64,000 bases of DNA from UBA4742 sp963734965 (lineage in GTDB: Bacteria > Actinomycetota > Acidimicrobiia > Acidimicrobiales > Acidimicrobilacustridaceae): the NCBI GenBank assembly GCA_963734965.1, contig CAVTJK010000004.1, forward strand, positions 1,736,001 through 1,800,000, read 5' to 3'. The translations under genes and the position numbers were made by a program. How positions within the stretch are numbered: the first letter of the stretch is position 1; every line of letters starts with the position of its first letter. Of this stretch, positions 36,399 through 44,836 are shown piece by piece. Under the pieces are notes generated by a model. It searched no databases, was not told where the DNA came from, and was given only the letters and a program-made list of their open reading frames with translations.

Positions 36399-37214
36399 AT
36401 GACCACAACCACTCTTCCCGCTCGGCCGACGGCGCGATCCGCCGGACCGGTCACCACCGCCGTCGCCGTCGCCCGCCGCACCACCCGCCAGTTCCGTCGC
36501 ACCCCAGCCCTGATCGTCGTGGGCACGGTGCAGGGCGCCATGTTCCTGCTCATCTTCCGCTACGTGTTCGGCGGGGCCATCAACACCGGCCCGGTCCCCT
36601 ACGTCGACTTCCTCGTCCCCGGCTACGTCGTCACCGGAGTGCTGTTCTCGGGCATGGGCGCCGCCGCCGGGGTGGCCACGGACATGGAAGCGGGATTCTT
36701 CGACCGCCTTCGCTCGCTCCCCGTCTCTCGCACCGCCCTCCTCGGCGGACGAGCGCTGGCCGACACGGCGCTGGTGACCTGGGGTCTGGTCGTCACCATC
36801 GCCATCGGCTTCCTGGTCGGCTTCCGCCTGCACGGGTCGAACGCCGAGGCCCTGGCCGCGTTCGGTCTCTGCGTCGTCTTCGGCTTCGCCTTCACGTGGG
36901 TGTTCATCGTGATCGGGTTGTTCGCCGGCAACGCCCAGGCCGCTCAGGGGCTGTCACTGCTCGTGTTCCCGCTCACCTTCGTGTCGAGCGCCTACGTGCC
37001 GGTGAGCTCGATGCCGGGATGGCTCCAGCCGATCGCGCAGCACCAGCCCATCACAGCCATGAGCAACGCCGTGCGGTCGCTCACGTTGGGGAGCCCGAAG
37101 CTGGCCGGACTGCCCGACTCCACCGCCCACTACGTGGTGTTGTCACTGCTGTGGTGCATCGGGCTGGTCATCGTCTTCGCCCCCATCGCCGTGGCCCGCT
37201 ACCGCCGCGGTTGA
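36399..37214 (+). CDS. ABC-2 type permease, DrrB-like
   Basis: 271 residues with six predicted membrane helices, and the ABC-2 exporter motif EAGFFDRLRSLPVSRTALLGGRALADT in the cytoplasmic loop (about residues 90-115; each half visible as EAGFFDRLRSLPVSR and LLGGRALADT). GGAG lies 7 nt before the ATG. With the ATPase just upstream it forms a drug or lipid exporter under TetR control. Confidence 0.9.
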   Translation: MTTTTLPARPTARSAGPVTTAVAVARRTTRQFRRTPALIVVGTVQGAMFLLIFRYVFGGAINTGPVPYVDFLVPGYVVTGVLFSGMGAAAGVATDMEAGFFDRLRSLPVSRTALLGGRALADTALVTWGLVVTIAIGFLVGFRLHGSNAEALAAFGLCVVFGFAFTWVFIVIGLFAGNAQAAQGLSLLVFPLTFVSSAYVPVSSMPGWLQPIAQHQPITAMSNAVRSLTLGSPKLAGLPDSTAHYVVLSLLWCIGLVIVFAPIAVARYRRG

Positions 37215-37285
37215 GCGACAGGCCGTCACGTAGACGTCGAGCATGTTGACGGGATCGAGACGAGTGACCTCGACCCCGCCCGCCT

Positions 37286-38680
37286 CTACTGATCGGGGTA
37301 GGCGAGGGCCGAGGTCACGCCGCCGCCGTTGAGCGGCGGACCCAGCACGACGGCGGTCGCCTTGGTCACCGGGTCGAACCACATGACCGACTGGCCACCG
37401 CCGCAACCGGCCGTCGCGAACACCTCGACCAGGTTGCCGGCCGTCCCGAGGACCCCGACGCTGTCGGAGTTGTCGACCCCGGGGACGTCCACTGGAGTAG
37501 TGGTGCCATCGTGGTTGAGCGAGGCCAGGTACACCACACCGCAGCCGGCCGCAGCCTGCACATACGTCGTGGCCCCCACCTTCCACGCGTTCAGGTCGCC
37601 CTGGTCCCGGCCCGTGCCCGGTCGGGGCCGCGGTCAGAGGCGTGGGCGCCGCTCCTGAGGTGGGCACCAGCCAGAGGCGGGCGTCGCACTGAGCCACGAT
37701 GGTGCCCGTGTCCCACCAGCGCATCGGCTGGCAGCCGGTCGCGCCCGGCACAGGCAGCTCTCGAACGACATGGCCGTCGTTGCCGACCAGGGCCACGCCG
37801 GTCGCCGCCCCCATGATGAGCTGGCTTCCGTCGGGCGCCGACAGTGACCAACCGCCGTACGCCCCGACGTGGGTGAAGCTGCCCGGATACGTGAGCTGCA
37901 GGGCACCGTCGAGTCCTCGTCGCTCGAGGATGAAGTGGTTCGAGTTGTCCGCCGCGATGTGGTCGTAGCTGACGAGCATGGCCCGGCCATTCGGTCGGGT
38001 GAGACCAAGGCTGTTGTAGTCCAGGGAGCCGTCGACCGACACCGTGGCGTGCTGGTCTGACCGCCCACGAGGTCCACCGTCGTGAGTGGGACGGGGACCT
38101 GGCGGTTGCCCGGCGCCAGCAGGGCTGTACGACCGGTGACCGACCAGTCGGCCAACTGGACATCGACTCCGGCGGCGAAGGTGGCCTCGACGTAGCGACC
38201 ACCGACTGGGTTGACCAGGTAGAGGGTCTGGGCCTCGGTCGACGGGGGCGCGCCGCCCCCGGACAACTCACCGCTCGGCCCGCCAGGAATGACGCCCCAC
38301 AGCGCGAGGGTCCATCCGGGGCCGACCTGAGACCACGGGATGGCCGACCGGGGCGCTTCCTTGCCCCGTTCGAGCAGGGGCGCGGTCGTCGTCGGCGTCG
38401 CGGCGGTCGTCGGGGTCGTCACGGGTCCGCTCGTGGTGGACGGCGCGCAGTCGACCGAGCAGACCGTCGGCGTCGGTGCGGTCGTCACCACCCGCTTGTC
38501 CGGGTGCGCCGAATGGGCCAATCCGATCGGGATGGTCACCAGCAGCGCCGCCACGGCCAGCCCGACACCGGCGCGGGTCGTCAGCCGGCGGCGGTGGATC
38601 TGGCGCGCTCGATCGACGACGTCGTCGTGGCGGCGGCGAGCTCGTTCGAGCTCGGACGGTTCAGGAGGGTTGGTCAGCAA
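37286..38680 (-). CDS. Single-pass membrane protein with propeller-like outer domain, ECF partner (two frameshifts)
   Basis: About 464 residues after repairing a missing base near 38047 and an extra base near 37612. The order is a cytoplasmic Arg-rich N-terminus (ERARRRHDDVVDRARQIHRR), one membrane helix (about 40-55), a Thr/Pro linker, then an extracytoplasmic beta-rich domain with WSVTGRTALLAPGNRQ and WSLSAPDGSQLIMGAATG, reminiscent of WD40/TolB-type propellers. The TTG start lies inside the ECF sigma gene (20-nt overlap), so it is co-expressed and may be the sensor or anti-sigma partner. Confidence 0.75.
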
Positions 38681-39167
38681 TGTGGATCACTTCCGTCGAG
38701 TCGTCGAGCGTCGTGCGGAGCTTGTGCAAGCCGCGACGCACATGGGAGCGAACAGTTTCGGGACTGACCCCGAGGGTGTTCGCCACTTCGGCTTCGCTCA
38801 TGCCGAGCAGGTAGCGCATGGCCAGGACCTCGCGCTGGCGCCGCGGCAACCTCTTCAGCGCGTCGTGCAGCACGACGCGGGACACCACGCCGTCGTCGGC
38901 GTCGACCCACGTCGGCGGGTCGGGTTGGGCGCGCTTGCGCCGGTACAGGTCGATCGAGCGGTTCACGGCCGTGCGCGTCACCCAAGCGTCGGCGTAGGTC
39001 GACACCTTCGGCCAGGCCACCAGGGCTCGGGCCATGGTCTCGGCGGCGACGTCCTCAGCCTGATCGCGATCGCGCAGGATCCGCAGCGCGGCTCGCTCGG
39101 CCCGCACGAACAGGGTCAAGTAGCTCTCGTCGAATCCCCGTGGGCCCGCCAGCTCGTCGATCATCAC
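38661..39167 (-). CDS. ECF sigma factor, SigE-like
   Basis: 168 residues: region 2 with ESYLTLFVRAERAALRILRD and QAEDVAAETMARALVAWPKV, and region 4 with LKRLPRRQREVLAMRYLLGM and VSPETVRSHVRRGLHKL. This matches the actinobacterial SigE family (SigE-like ECF). It starts with GTG then ATG. The downstream membrane protein overlaps it, a typical arrangement for an ECF factor and its regulator. Target promoters are not known. Confidence 0.92.
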   Translation of the reverse strand: MMIDELAGPRGFDESYLTLFVRAERAALRILRDRDQAEDVAAETMARALVAWPKVSTYADAWVTRTAVNRSIDLYRRKRAQPDPPTWVDADDGVVSRVVLHDALKRLPRRQREVLAMRYLLGMSEAEVANTLGVSPETVRSHVRRGLHKLRTTLDDSTEVIHIADQPS

Positions 39168-39261
39168 TTCTTACAACGGACGACGGCCTCAGACCGGGTA
39201 CCCGCACGAGAACATTTCTGCGGTGGGCTCAGCAGCCACCTCCGACGTCAACAGGTCGGAG

Positions 39262-39927
39262 TCAGTTGAAGGCGTCGCCGAGGACCTTGAGGCCGAGGAT
39301 GAGCAGGATCACCATCATGATGGTCGCGTTGTTGTCCGACATGAACTGCTGCACAGCGGCGAGCGGACGCTCGGCGGCACGGGGAGCGACGAGAAAGAAG
39401 AGCACCGAACCCACGACGGTCAAGGACCCGATCACGACGAACACGGTGATGGCCACGGCCTTGTCGGCCCCATCGAGCCCGGCTCGGGCGATCGACGCCG
39501 AGGCGGCCAAGGTGAGAGCCAGGTTCTTGGGGTTGGCGGCTGAGAGGGCGATGCCGAGCACGAACGCCTTGACCGGCGATATCGACTCGACCGAGGCCAT
39601 CCACGACGGCATCACGGGAGACTCACCGGGCTTCGGTCGCTTCCTCCACTGCCGCGCCGCCATCACGAGGAAGCCCACGCCAATGGCGGCGAGCAGCCAG
39701 TTGACGCCCGTGGCCACATCGCTGTCGGGGTTGCTCGCCTGGCTGGCGGCGAGCACGACGACCACGCTGACGACGCCGAGCCCGGCGACCCAGCCCACGG
39801 CAAACGCCGGCCCGGAGCGGCGGGCACCGGGGCCACCGAGCACCAGGACGATGGCGACGATCGGGATGGGACTCAGGGCCACCGCCGCCGCGGCGGGCAG
39901 CAGGTCACCGATGGCTTGGGCGAGCAC
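39262..39927 (-). CDS. GAP/SfLAP-family membrane protein
   Basis: 221 residues with about six membrane helices. The family features PIPIVAIVLVLGG near the N-terminus and SAANPKNLALTLAASASIA in the middle match the Sap/GAP family (pfam SfLAP), known from mycobacterial proteins linked to export of glycolipids. The GTG at 39927 is preceded by GGAAGA. No glycolipid genes are nearby, so the substrate is open. Confidence 0.85.
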   Translation of the reverse strand: MLAQAIGDLLPAAAAVALSPIPIVAIVLVLGGPGARRSGPAFAVGWVAGLGVVSVVVVLAASQASNPDSDVATGVNWLLAAIGVGFLVMAARQWRKRPKPGESPVMPSWMASVESISPVKAFVLGIALSAANPKNLALTLAASASIARAGLDGADKAVAITVFVVIGSLTVVGSVLFFLVAPRAAERPLAAVQQFMSDNNATIMMVILLILGLKVLGDAFN

Positions 39928-40004
39928 GGGCGGCAGTCTTCCAGCTCGCACGTCACCTGCGCGTCGAGCGTCAGCCGATCCGCGACAGCCGCCTCGGGCC
40001 CAGG

Positions 40005-40577
40005 TCAGGTGACGACGATCGTGGCCGCCAGCGCCATCCGATGGTCCTTCGACCAAGGCGGCCCCAACGCCGCCCGCGGACCGTGGAGCACCTCGTCCGC
40101 CCGCTCGCCAAGGATGCGAACCGCCTCGGCCTCGACGTCCTTGGCGTCGAAGAGCTCGACGTCCCAGCCGCGGTCGCGTGCGAGCTCGGCCAACACCTGG
40201 CGGTACATGACGGAGTCGGCGCGGCTCTCATAGGGAACCTGACGGAGGACGGCGATGTCGTCAGGGAAGTCGGCGGGCCAAGCTCGCAGCGACATCGACA
40301 AGATCGACCCGGGCACGGCGCTCGCGATCTCGTCGAGTGCCACCGCTGTGGCCCTGACCGCCGACGCTCGCACCTCTGTCACCAAAGCGGCGAGGGCGTC
40401 GTCGTCGAGGGGTTCGGCTTGGCGATGGAGGAGGTGGGGCCCGCCTTCGTGGTGGATCGGTGCCGTCGGCCGATCGGGTTCGACGAGCTCGATCCTCCGA
40501 CGGTCCACGACCTGGTGATCCGCTGACGCGACGACGGCCACGGCCCAGCCGAAGTGATGGGCGATGCCGAGACGCAT
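40005..40577 (-). CDS. Hypothetical protein of 190 residues
   Basis: Family not recognised. It starts MRLGIAHHFGWAVAVVASAD, an N-terminus seen in uncharacterised actinobacterial proteins; the centre has AVALDEIASAVPGSILSMSL, and the C-terminus SKDHRMALAATIVVT. The conserved-looking residues H7-H8 and an RADSVMYRQVLAELAR helix are visible. A CACAAT (T of the usual -10 replaced by C) sits 6 nt before ATG 40577, compatible with a leaderless mRNA. Confidence 0.75.
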   Translation of the reverse strand: MRLGIAHHFGWAVAVVASADHQVVDRRRIELVEPDRPTAPIHHEGGPHLLHRQAEPLDDDALAALVTEVRASAVRATAVALDEIASAVPGSILSMSLRAWPADFPDDIAVLRQVPYESRADSVMYRQVLAELARDRGWDVELFDAKDVEAEAVRILGERADEVLHGPRAALGPPWSKDHRMALAATIVVT

Positions 40578-40634
40578 GCACCGATTGTGCCTCGCCCGTC
40601 CGGCCACGAATGTGGTGATCTCGCCCGGGTCCGG

Positions 40635-40871
40635 TCAGGAGTCGGGCGAGATCAGCTCCACGGTGGGGAAGTAGGTCTGATAGCGACCGCCGTCGGGCGT
40701 CAACGAGGCGACATCGGCGACGGCGCGGATCTCGCCGCGTTCGTGGCCCAGAGCCCGCAACTCGCCACTCGCTGTCGGACCGACTGAACGCCACGAGAGA
40801 CGTGGACCGGGGCGGAGATATCGTGGAGCCACGCCGTCGGACATCCCGACGCCGGCCCGGGGAGCGCGCAT
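40635..40871 (-). CDS. Possible small or remnant gene
   Basis: A frame of up to 78 residues whose C-terminal half (GEIRAVADVASLTPDGG, then RYQTYFPTVELISPDS) has coding-like composition, while the N-terminal part is Arg/Gly/Pro-rich and unconvincing. It may be the 3' remnant of a decayed gene, or a short gene starting at an internal ATG. No family recognised. Confidence 0.3.
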   Translation of the reverse strand: MRAPRAGVGMSDGVAPRYLRPGPRLSWRSVGPTASGELRALGHERGEIRAVADVASLTPDGGRYQTYFPTVELISPDS

Positions 40872-41335
40872 GGCCTACGCAGTGGAGTTCGACACGGTCT
40901 CGACGGTCGGCGTCGAGTCGTCTCCGGTTGCCGGGGCGCTCGCCGGCCTGCGGGCCAACGAGGCCCGCTACTTCAAGAACAAGTACGACCACGTCTTCAC
41001 GGTGGAGCCGCGCCGCCAAGGCCAAGAAGACCATCGACTGGGTGCACCGGATCCTCGAGCAGGAGCGCGACATCGTCATCTCGTCGCCGCCGTTGGAGGC
41101 GACCGCCTTCCAGGTCGAGAACATCCGCATGGCCTATGTGTTCTACGAGAGCGGACTCTCCATCAACGTGATGTACACCATCGATGGGCCCACGCCGAAG
41201 AGGGCGGTCGGGTTCAAGCTCTCCGAGGGGATGGAGATCCCCGAGGAGCTCGAGTCGTTCAAGTTCGCCAGGCAGAAGTCGAAGTTGGCCGGAACCATCC
41301 GTGGCTCGTACTTCGTGATCAAGGGCGAATACTGA
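40870..41335 (+). CDS. Hypothetical protein of about 154 residues (one frameshift)
   Basis: Two frames join at about 41012 by dropping one base in a CGCCGCC run: the first part MAYAVEFDTVSTVGVESSPV, then NEARYFKNKYDHVFTVEP, continuing as AAKAKKTIDWVHRILEQERD, FQVENIRMAYVFYESGLSIN and ending IRGSYFVIKGEY. The result is a soluble alpha/beta protein that I do not recognise. GGGGAG is 6 nt before the ATG. It precedes a P450 gene by 74 nt and may be transcribed with it. Confidence 0.65.
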
Positions 41336-41409
41336 CCCAGGCCGAGGCGGGCAATTGCCAACGGCGGTCATCGAGCTCGCCGCGCCCGAGCTGACACGAG
41401 GAGCTCACC

Positions 41410-42609
41410 ATGTCGACCACCACCGCGTCCGACGTCTACTACGACCCCTACGACGTCGAGATCAACGCCGACCCGTACCCGATCTACGCCCGGCTCCGGG
41501 AGGAGGCGCCGATCTACCACAACGAGACGTACGACTTCTGGATGCTGACCCGTCACGGCGACGTCGAGAAGGCGCTCGTCAACTGGCCGGTCTTCACCAG
41601 CACCCGCTCGGACATCCTCGACGTGATCCGGTCGGGCTACGACCTGCCCGGCGGAGTGATCATGTTCGAGGATCCGCCCGTGCACACGACGCACCGGGGC
41701 CTCATGTCCCGGGTGTTCACGCCACGGCGGATGGCCGAGCTCGAGGACCAGGTGCGCCAGTACTGCATCGGTTGCCTCGATCCCCTGGTCGGCTCGAGCG
41801 GGTTCGACATCATCGAGGAGCTGGCCACGATGCTGCCGATGAAGGTCATCGGCATGCTCCTCGGCATCCCGGAGCAGGACCAGGTCGCGGTGCGCAACAA
41901 GACCGACGACAACCTGCGCACCGAGCCGGGCCAGCCGATGGACATCAAGCAGGACGAGATCGCCAGCGGCGCGATGTTCGAGGACTACATCGACTGGCGC
42001 GCCGAGCACCCGTCCGACGACCTCATGACCCAACTCCTCAACGCCGAGTTCGAGGACGAGTCCGGCGCGACGCGGACGCTGACCCGCCAGGAGGTCTCCA
42101 CCTACACCGCGGTGCTCGCCGGGGCCGGCAACGAGACCACCGGCCGACTCATCGGCTGGCTCACCAAGGTGCTCGCCGAGCACCCCGACCAGCGCCGCGC
42201 CGTCCACGACGACCGATCGCTCGTCCCCAAGGTCATCGACGAGACGCTGCGCTTCGAGCCCACCGGACACGCCATCGCCCGCTACGTCACCCAGGACGTC
42301 GACTACTACGGGACCACGGTGCCGGCCGGCAGTCCGATCCTGCTGTCGATGGCGGCCGCCAACCGCGATCCCCGGCGCTACACCGATCCCGACGCGTTCG
42401 ACATCACGCGAACGGACATCACGCACCTCACCTTCGGATACGGCCTCCACTTCTGCCTCGGCGCCAGCCTGGCCCGGCTCGAAGGCCGGGTGGCGCTCGA
42501 CGAGATGCTGAACCGCTTCCCCGAGTGGGACCTCGACTACGACGGCCTGTCGCTGTTCCCGACCTCCACCGTCCGCGGCTGGGAGCGCATGCCGATCCTC
42601 CTTCCGTAG
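41410..42609 (+). CDS. Cytochrome P450
   Basis: 399 residues, typical soluble bacterial P450. The I-helix oxygen motif is AGAGNETTGR (about residue 238), the ExxR is ETLR, and the heme-binding loop is FGYGLHFCLGASLARLEGR with the Cys ligand around residue 346. It is a mono-oxygenase needing a separate ferredoxin and reductase; none is encoded next to it. GAGGAG is 7 nt before the ATG. The substrate cannot be deduced; neighbours do not form a clear biosynthetic cluster. Confidence 0.96.
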   Translation: MSTTTASDVYYDPYDVEINADPYPIYARLREEAPIYHNETYDFWMLTRHGDVEKALVNWPVFTSTRSDILDVIRSGYDLPGGVIMFEDPPVHTTHRGLMSRVFTPRRMAELEDQVRQYCIGCLDPLVGSSGFDIIEELATMLPMKVIGMLLGIPEQDQVAVRNKTDDNLRTEPGQPMDIKQDEIASGAMFEDYIDWRAEHPSDDLMTQLLNAEFEDESGATRTLTRQEVSTYTAVLAGAGNETTGRLIGWLTKVLAEHPDQRRAVHDDRSLVPKVIDETLRFEPTGHAIARYVTQDVDYYGTTVPAGSPILLSMAAANRDPRRYTDPDAFDITRTDITHLTFGYGLHFCLGASLARLEGRVALDEMLNRFPEWDLDYDGLSLFPTSTVRGWERMPILLP

Positions 42610-42628
42610 GACCCGGCGTCGAAGCCGA

Positions 42629-43384
42629 TCAGTCGGAGCGGGACTGGAGCGCACGGACCGTCGCGTATCCGAGCCCGGCGATCACGCACACGCCGGCCGT
42701 CCAGAGGAGGATGAGGCGACGCTCGTCGGGTGACGCCTCGACCAAGGGGGCGACGCCGGCAACGATGACCGCGATGGAGACGGCGAGCGCGAAGAAGACC
42801 CCTCGGGTCTCGCTGAGCAGCTGAGAACGCTGGTGGTCGAGCTGCTGCTGCTGGATGGCCGCGATCTGCTCGAGGATCTCCAAGGTGTCAGAGGTCTGCT
42901 CGATCTCGGTCTCGAACCTCCCGACCGAGAGGTCCTCCCCGTCGTCGACGTCCTCCCCCTCTTCGACGGCATCGAGCGACCCCGGGACCGCGACGGTGGC
43001 GTCGCCGCGTCCCGACGCGTTCCCCTCATCGACGTCCCAGTCCTCGGTCAGCTGCGGGAACGCCTGCCGAGCGCGCACGCGTTGAGCGTCCAGGCGGCGC
43101 CGGGTGCGGAGGTAGGAACGGCGCAGGTCGGGATCGAAGTCAGGCGGACCGACCTGGCGCCACTTGTCGACCGACCGGGCCAGCCGGTCGGTCGAGCCCT
43201 GCATGACCTCCCGAAGCGCACGGTCGAAGGCCGCCTGCTCGTCGTCGGTGAGGACCCCATTGTTCGGTCTGGCCAACAGGTGCGCCGTCCGCACCCCCAT
43301 GGCTCGCACGGTCTCGGGGGTGAACTCGTCCGGGAGCTGCGAACGGTCCAGTCCACGCGTGGGTCGATCAGGAGGCACCCCCAA
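42629..43384 (-). CDS. Hypothetical membrane protein with coiled coil
   Basis: 251 residues. A charged, helical N-terminal half (DEQAAFDRALREVMQG, RRSYLRTRRRLDAQRVRARQ), an acidic linker rich in Asp/Glu, a predicted coiled coil ETEIEQTSDTLEILEQIAAI followed by Gln repeats, and two C-terminal membrane helices. Family unknown. The first in-frame start is TTG 43384; GTG 43378 is also possible. Convergent with the P450 gene. Confidence 0.7.
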   Translation of the reverse strand: MGVPPDRPTRGLDRSQLPDEFTPETVRAMGVRTAHLLARPNNGVLTDDEQAAFDRALREVMQGSTDRLARSVDKWRQVGPPDFDPDLRRSYLRTRRRLDAQRVRARQAFPQLTEDWDVDEGNASGRGDATVAVPGSLDAVEEGEDVDDGEDLSVGRFETEIEQTSDTLEILEQIAAIQQQQLDHQRSQLLSETRGVFFALAVSIAVIVAGVAPLVEASPDERRLILLWTAGVCVIAGLGYATVRALQSRSD

Positions 43385-43521
43385 TCATCGCGTGAGGAGC
43401 CCGGCTCCATCGGTGCCTGTGGAGACGTCGCGGCCGGAAAGAAAAACCCGGGGGCGTGTCCAATCTCGAGCATGCCGTTCGTAGTCGTGGTGAAGCACCC
43501 GAATCCTGATAGGAGACCACG

Positions 43522-44178
43522 ATGGGACTGATCCACATCGACCTGTTCACCACGCTCGACGGCGTGGCCCAAGCACCGGGCGGACCGCAGGAGGACCGCG
43601 ATGGCGCGTTCGAGTTCGGAGGCTGGCAGGCACCGCTGTCCGACGAGGTGGTCGGTGAGCAGGTCGTCGCCGGCATGGAAGGACTGGACGCACTGCTGCT
43701 CGGCCGGCGCACCTATGACATCTTCGCCGCCTATTGGCCCCATCAGGACCAGGGCGTCGATGCCGGCATCGCTCACCTGTTCAACCGCGTTCCGAAGTAC
43801 GTCGCGTCACGGAGCGCTCCGACGCTCGACTGGGCGGGCTCCACCTTGCTCGGCGAGGACATCGTCTCGGCGGTGGCTGAGTTGCGCGAACGACATGCCA
43901 ATGTGCACGTGATCGGCAGCCTCGACCTCGTGCAGACGCTGGTCGCCGAAGGCCTGTTCGACCGACTGTCGCTCTGGATCTACCCGATCCTGCTCGGCCC
44001 CGGCAAGCACGTGTTCACCCACGGGGCCGTCCCGTCGAACCTCACCCTCATCGAGCCCGCGATCACGTCGCCCAACGGTGTGGTCTTCGTGCGGTACGCC
44101 CGCGCCGATGGCAAGCCGTCGATCGGTGACATGGCCAACCCCGGCCGAGAACTGGACGCACCAGCTCACAACTCCTAG
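43522..44178 (+). CDS. RibD C-terminal / dihydrofolate-reductase-like family protein
   Basis: 218 residues with the opening IHIDLFTTLDGVAQAPGGPQ, LLGRRTYDIFAAYWP (about residue 60) and VIGSLDLVQTLVAEGLFDRL, then the typical LYPILLGPGK-like segment (here WIYPILLGPGKHVF). Members are NADPH-dependent reductases; this stand-alone kind is uncharacterised. AGGAG lies 8 nt before the ATG. The last codons overlap the convergent XRE-cupin gene by 4 nt. Confidence 0.88.
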   Translation: MGLIHIDLFTTLDGVAQAPGGPQEDRDGAFEFGGWQAPLSDEVVGEQVVAGMEGLDALLLGRRTYDIFAAYWPHQDQGVDAGIAHLFNRVPKYVASRSAPTLDWAGSTLLGEDIVSAVAELRERHANVHVIGSLDLVQTLVAEGLFDRLSLWIYPILLGPGKHVFTHGAVPSNLTLIEPAITSPNGVVFVRYARADGKPSIGDMANPGRELDAPAHNS

Positions 44179-44756
44179 GTCGACGGTTGGCCACTCGGTT
44201 CATGATGGATGTGGGCCCGGTGGCCGTCTCGGTCGAAGATCATGATGAGCTCGGCGGGCCCGTCGACGGCGGCGATGGCGTGAGGGGTCATGGTGGCGAA
44301 CTCGGCCGCCTCGCCGGTCTCGACCGTGATCTCGCGGTCACCGAGGGTCAGGCGTACCCGCCCTTCGACCACGAAGAACCAGTCATGGCCGGGGTGGACC
44401 CGCGGCTCGGGGCCCTGGACGGTCGGTTCGATCCGCATCTTTATGGCGATCGTGGTGCCGGTCGGCCGGCTCAGCATCCAGGTGGTGCGCGTGCCCGAGC
44501 TGCTCGGTGTCGGCCGGATGATCACGTCGTCGTCGCTGCGCACGTCGAGGAGCTCGTCGAGATCGACCTGGAGGGCCGCGGCCAGCGGGAGCAGGACGTC
44601 GAGGCTTATGGTCCGCTTTCCGGTCTCGACCCGGCTGATCGTCGAAGGACTGAGGTTGGTGCGCGTCGCCAGCTCATCGAGCGAAAGACCGAGCGTGTTG
44701 CGGAGGCTCCGCAGCCGCGTCCGCACCACATGTTCGATCTCAGCGAGCTCGGCCAT
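44175..44756 (-). CDS. XRE-family regulator with C-terminal cupin domain
   Basis: 193 residues: helix-turn-helix LSLDELATRTNLSPSTISRV followed by ETGKRTISLDVLLPLAAALQ (residues about 20-70), then a cupin with HPGHDWFFVVEGRVRLTLGD and TMTPHAIAAVDGPAEL. Such regulators sense a small ligand with the cupin. Start at ATG 44756, 5 nt after GAGGAG. It diverges from the reductase/methyltransferase gene across an 80-bp spacer containing CTTGC/GCAAG repeats, its likely operator. Confidence 0.9.
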   Translation of the reverse strand: MAELAEIEHVVRTRLRSLRNTLGLSLDELATRTNLSPSTISRVETGKRTISLDVLLPLAAALQVDLDELLDVRSDDDVIIRPTPSSSGTRTTWMLSRPTGTTIAIKMRIEPTVQGPEPRVHPGHDWFFVVEGRVRLTLGDREITVETGEAAEFATMTPHAIAAVDGPAELIMIFDRDGHRAHIHHEPSGQPST

Positions 44757-44778
44757 GCCGCTCCTCGTCCTCGTCCCT

Positions 44779-44805
44779 CCTTGCGAATTCTGCAAGGGCT
44801 CTTGC
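44779..44805. promoter_or_regulatory. Operator with three CTTGC/GCAAG half-sites
   Basis: CCTTGC-7 nt-GCAAGG (44779-44797) is a perfect palindrome, and GCAAG-4 nt-CTTGC (44792-44805) adds a third half-site overlapping the -35 region of the + gene. Probably bound by the adjacent XRE-cupin protein. For that gene, TATCGT (44824-44829) ends 7 nt before ATG 44837. Confidence 0.55.
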
Positions 44806-44836
44806 ACCATCCGAAGGTCACCGTATCGTCGGAGAC

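Noticed and set aside
42833..43531. 232-residue plus-strand frame between the P450 and RibD-like genes
   Set aside because: Antisense of the coiled-coil membrane protein; leucine/arginine-rich without motifs.
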